DNA of 8,298 bases from Clostridia bacterium (GTDB lineage Bacteria; Bacillota; Clostridia; Oscillospirales; CAG-272): NCBI GenBank assembly GCA_017461825.1, contig JAFTXB010000121.1, forward strand, positions 1 to 8,298. The letters run 5' to 3'. This document shows, piece by piece, positions 5,812-8,298 of this stretch. Position 1 is the first letter of the stretch. Every line of letters begins with the position of its first letter. The notes below the pieces were generated by a model. The model did not search any database, was not told the origin of the DNA, and worked only from the letters and a program-made list of their open reading frames with translations. The translations under genes and the position numbers were made by a program.

Positions 5812-8298
5812 ATGAAAACACAAATGCCAACGAATAGGATCCTCATTCGGCTTTTTGCTGCATTTTTGGCTGTTGTTATGGTGTCTCTTACATTGCCGAT
5901 CCTCAGCTTTGCGGAAGATGCCAATACAGGCACAACCGTAAGCCGAGTTCCTCCCATTCAACCAATCGCTCTGGGAAGTATCCCGAGTGAGGACTATTAC
6001 AGATTGCTGTATGCAAACGATGTTGCGCTTTATAACGACGTTGTTTACAAATTTGAAGAGACGGGTTTTGATTTTGAAAAGGTATCCTATAATGATACAC
6101 TTACAAAATCGTTTTATTATGCTAACCTTGGGTTAAAGGTTTTGTCGTTTGTTCCTTATATTGGAGGCTTTGCAAAGACGCTTGCCGGCTTCACTAACGG
6201 CCCCTCCGGTCACGGTGTAATTTATAAGGTCAGCAACAATACCAAGGATATGGTGAACCAATTGGGTGGACAGCTGGAGTCTTTGTATGCTTCAATTGCT
6301 GCCGACCTTGATAAGCAAACCGAAATTATGATTGGAAAGATGAACGAACAGGCAAGTTATATTACCGATACGATCAAAAATTCCAATTATGAAAAGACAA
6401 TAAAGGATTTTCACCAAGAAAAGTTTGATGTCAATAATAAAAAAGGCTACTACAATTGGAAAAAAGAACTATATACATTGTATGATCAGTTGCTGTCGGC
6501 TCAAGAGGAGCCTGTAGATCCGAATAGTAAAAATGATCCGGTAAAAGTGGCTTTTGACAGACTTTACGTTGCTGCCATCAAAGTAAATGACTTGACTGCT
6601 GCAATGACCGGTGGAGAATTTGCGGGTGATTATTCAATTCAAGAGGTTATGCTGTACTACAATTTGCACCGTGCGCAAAGCATCTCGAACGTTTCAATGG
6701 ATGAAGCGGTCAACGAATGCGTAGCTTTTACAGAGGACTTATATACCACTTACCTTTTTGCCAATACCTGTCTGGCAACCTGCTATCAGTATCAGATCAG
6801 TGAATTGCAGAAAGAAAAAGGATATGCGTTGAAGAACGCATATTATGAGCTCGGTTCTTGGGTAAACAGCATGGACGGTATGATCTCATACACAACTACA
6901 ATAAAGCCTTATGTGGATGAGGGACTTCAAAATGTCGGGGAAATGGAAGCCGAGATCGCAAGATATTATGTAAAGCTGCTCAATCTTTGTGAGAGCTATC
7001 AGATCAATGTTCACGGTGAAACCTCTAAGGTACTCTACAATCAGATCGTTGACGATCAGATCGAAAGTGCTGTAGTTGTTTCTCGCGAAGGCACCGATCA
7101 GAAATACGTTGTAATCAACAACCGCGTGGTGAAAAGCGACGTGCTTTATCTTAATACAATCCCGAAAAGTCTTGCGGCATCCTTTACCGATGTGTTTACC
7201 TTTGAGAGCAGTGATGCGTCTGTTGCATCCGTAACCAATGAAGGTGTGGTTACCGTGCTCAAAGAGGGCGACTTCTCGATTACAATGAAATACGGTGATA
7301 CTTCTATTTATCAGATGTCCTTTACATCAAAAGGCGGTTTTTCGGGAGGATTGGGTTCGTCTTCAAGTCCTTATCTGATCTCAACAGCCGAGGATTTGAA
7401 AAATCTTGCAAACAACTCCAAATATTGGGGCAAAGGTTACCACTATAAAATGACTGCCGATATTTCGGTTGACGCGTTGACGCAGATCAATGATTTCCAA
7501 GGCGTTTTTGACGGTGACGGACATACGATCTCGGGATTGAGCGGACAAAGCCATGCGATATTTGCGTGGAACAACGGCACGATCAAAAACCTGACCGTCA
7601 AAGGGGCAAAGGTTACCGGCGGCGGATATTTGCGCTCTATTACGTTGACGGTTGGCGGTGTTTGTAATGTTAACATGGGTACCATGGACAACGTGCATTT
7701 TGTCAACGGAACGGTGGATGTTACCAATACGGCAGCATTGAGTGTTGGTGTGGGTGACTCCAGTCACTACAAATATACGACGCTATATGTAGGCGGTATT
7801 GTCGGTGAGAACAATGGTACTTTAACAAGAAGTAGCGTTTCTGGTTCCGTGATAAAAGGGTATCAAACGAATGGTACGCATACTTTCTCGTTGTTGGGTG
7901 TTAAAACAGTTGGTGCTCCTGAAAGTAATACTGTTTGCCTTGGAAACATAGCAGGGCAAAATGCAGGTACATTGACGGACTGTATGGCAAATAAAAATAC
8001 AGATTACATCTATATCAAGAGCGTTTCGGGTTACAGTAAAGCACTATGGACCGATGCGACAGTGTACCTTTGTACTGCGTACTTTAAAATGGGTGGTTTG
8101 GTCGGTCAGAACACCGGATCAATAAATCGTTGTTTGGTATATGATAACTCTTTCGATCATGATTGGGAACATGCAACAACACAGGGAAACGGTAAGGATA
8201 AGGAAGTACAGGCAAAGGACGATTCGACGATTAGCTCTTTGATCGGAAGCGGTTCCGGAAGCAAGTGCTTCACGTCTGTGAGCATTTCGGATGCCGAC
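5812..8298 (+). CDS. Secreted helical toxin-like / Big2 / GLUG protein (3' partial)
   Basis: The frame is open from the ATG at 5812 to the window edge: 829 residues with no stop, so the gene continues beyond 8298. A ribosome binding site, AGAAGGGG, lies at 5794-5801. Residues 1-34 are a signal peptide: basic start, hydrophobic core, likely cleavage after LSFA before E35. Residues about 57-415 look mainly alpha-helical. They include a hydrophobic segment (105-127, with LSFVPYIGGF), then a long amphipathic stretch (about 146-205) and an aromatic-rich helical part (about 275-395); this layout recalls the N-terminal domain of insecticidal crystal toxins, a weak resemblance only. Residues about 417-507 form a Big2-like Ig fold (SSDASVASV, then EGVVTVLKEG). 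From 510 comes the SPYLISTAEDL preamble and GLUG repeats to about 777. Big2 and GLUG modules are typical of cell-surface proteins of Gram-positive bacteria. The role could be adhesin or toxin; any cell-wall anchor would lie in the missing C-terminus. Confidence 0.85.
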   Translation, partial: MKTQMPTNRILIRLFAAFLAVVMVSLTLPILSFAEDANTGTTVSRVPPIQPIALGSIPSEDYYRLLYANDVALYNDVVYKFEETGFDFEKVSYNDTLTKSFYYANLGLKVLSFVPYIGGFAKTLAGFTNGPSGHGVIYKVSNNTKDMVNQLGGQLESLYASIAADLDKQTEIMIGKMNEQASYITDTIKNSNYEKTIKDFHQEKFDVNNKKGYYNWKKELYTLYDQLLSAQEEPVDPNSKNDPVKVAFDRLYVAAIKVNDLTAAMTGGEFAGDYSIQEVMLYYNLHRAQSISNVSMDEAVNECVAFTEDLYTTYLFANTCLATCYQYQISELQKEKGYALKNAYYELGSWVNSMDGMISYTTTIKPYVDEGLQNVGEMEAEIARYYVKLLNLCESYQINVHGETSKVLYNQIVDDQIESAVVVSREGTDQKYVVINNRVVKSDVLYLNTIPKSLAASFTDVFTFESSDASVASVTNEGVVTVLKEGDFSITMKYGDTSIYQMSFTSKGGFSGGLGSSSSPYLISTAEDLKNLANNSKYWGKGYHYKMTADISVDALTQINDFQGVFDGDGHTISGLSGQSHAIFAWNNGTIKNLTVKGAKVTGGGYLRSITLTVGGVCNVNMGTMDNVHFVNGTVDVTNTAALSVGVGDSSHYKYTTLYVGGIVGENNGTLTRSSVSGSVIKGYQTNGTHTFSLLGVKTVGAPESNTVCLGNIAGQNAGTLTDCMANKNTDYIYIKSVSGYSKALWTDATVYLCTAYFKMGGLVGQNTGSINRCLVYDNSFDHDWEHATTQGNGKDKEVQAKDDSTISSLIGSGSGSKCFTSVSISDAD
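7555..8142 (+). repeat. GLUG-type repeat region within the secreted protein
   Basis: Five units can be aligned on an N-x-G-(T/S) core at protein residues 587, 621, 667, 717 and 767. The last three show the fuller GLUG form, for example GGIVGENNGTLT, GNIAGQNAGTLT and GGLVGQNTGSIN, and are spaced exactly 50 residues apart. The first two are degenerate and spaced 34 and 46. GLUG repeats build a right-handed beta-solenoid-like surface module in known proteins. The DNA is not repeated closely, so these are old, diverged units. More may follow past the window edge. Confidence 0.75.

Noticed and set aside
7381..7767. Minus-strand open frames opposite the Big2/GLUG coding region
   Set aside because: The plus-strand frame is continuous here and encodes recognisable GLUG modules; the minus frames have no start signals or motifs.

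Overview
The window looks like chromosomal DNA of a low-to-medium GC Gram-positive bacterium, most likely a gut-type clostridium (Clostridia). The grounds are near-consensus SigA-type promoters, strong GGAGG-type ribosome binding sites, glycan-degrading enzymes without export signals, and a large secreted protein with Big2 and GLUG modules. This placement is inference; there is no rRNA or marker gene to fix it. No tRNA, rRNA, CRISPR array, insertion sequence or integrase was seen.

Layout. (1) 1-2822, plus strand: a promoter at 37-65 drives two closely spaced genes, a family GH20 beta-N-acetylhexosaminidase-like enzyme (132-1742) and an SGNH/GxDLY acyl-esterase (1764-2822). Neither has a signal peptide, so they probably work together in the cytoplasm on imported, O-acylated, N-acetylhexosamine-containing sugars. 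(2) 2838-2891: a hairpin flanked by a T-run on one side and an A-rich run on the other sits between two convergent genes and probably ends transcription from both sides. (3) 2901-5582, minus strand: a complete PMCA-type calcium-transporting P-type ATPase. (4) 5583-5811: a divergent intergenic region with a 9-2-9 inverted repeat and a good promoter for the rightward gene. (5) 5812-8298, plus strand, running off the window: at least 829 residues of a secreted protein. It has a signal peptide, a long alpha-helical N-terminal region that resembles in layout the pore-forming domain of insecticidal crystal toxins, a Big2 Ig-like domain, and a GLUG repeat region. Because it has no stop codon in the window it is easily missed.

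The first two genes form a plausible functional pair. The ATPase and the secreted protein have no obvious link to them or to each other beyond sharing the 229-bp divergent region. The most interesting object is the secreted protein: its N-terminal region is not an ordinary adhesin module, and its AT-richer composition sets it apart from the genes on its left.
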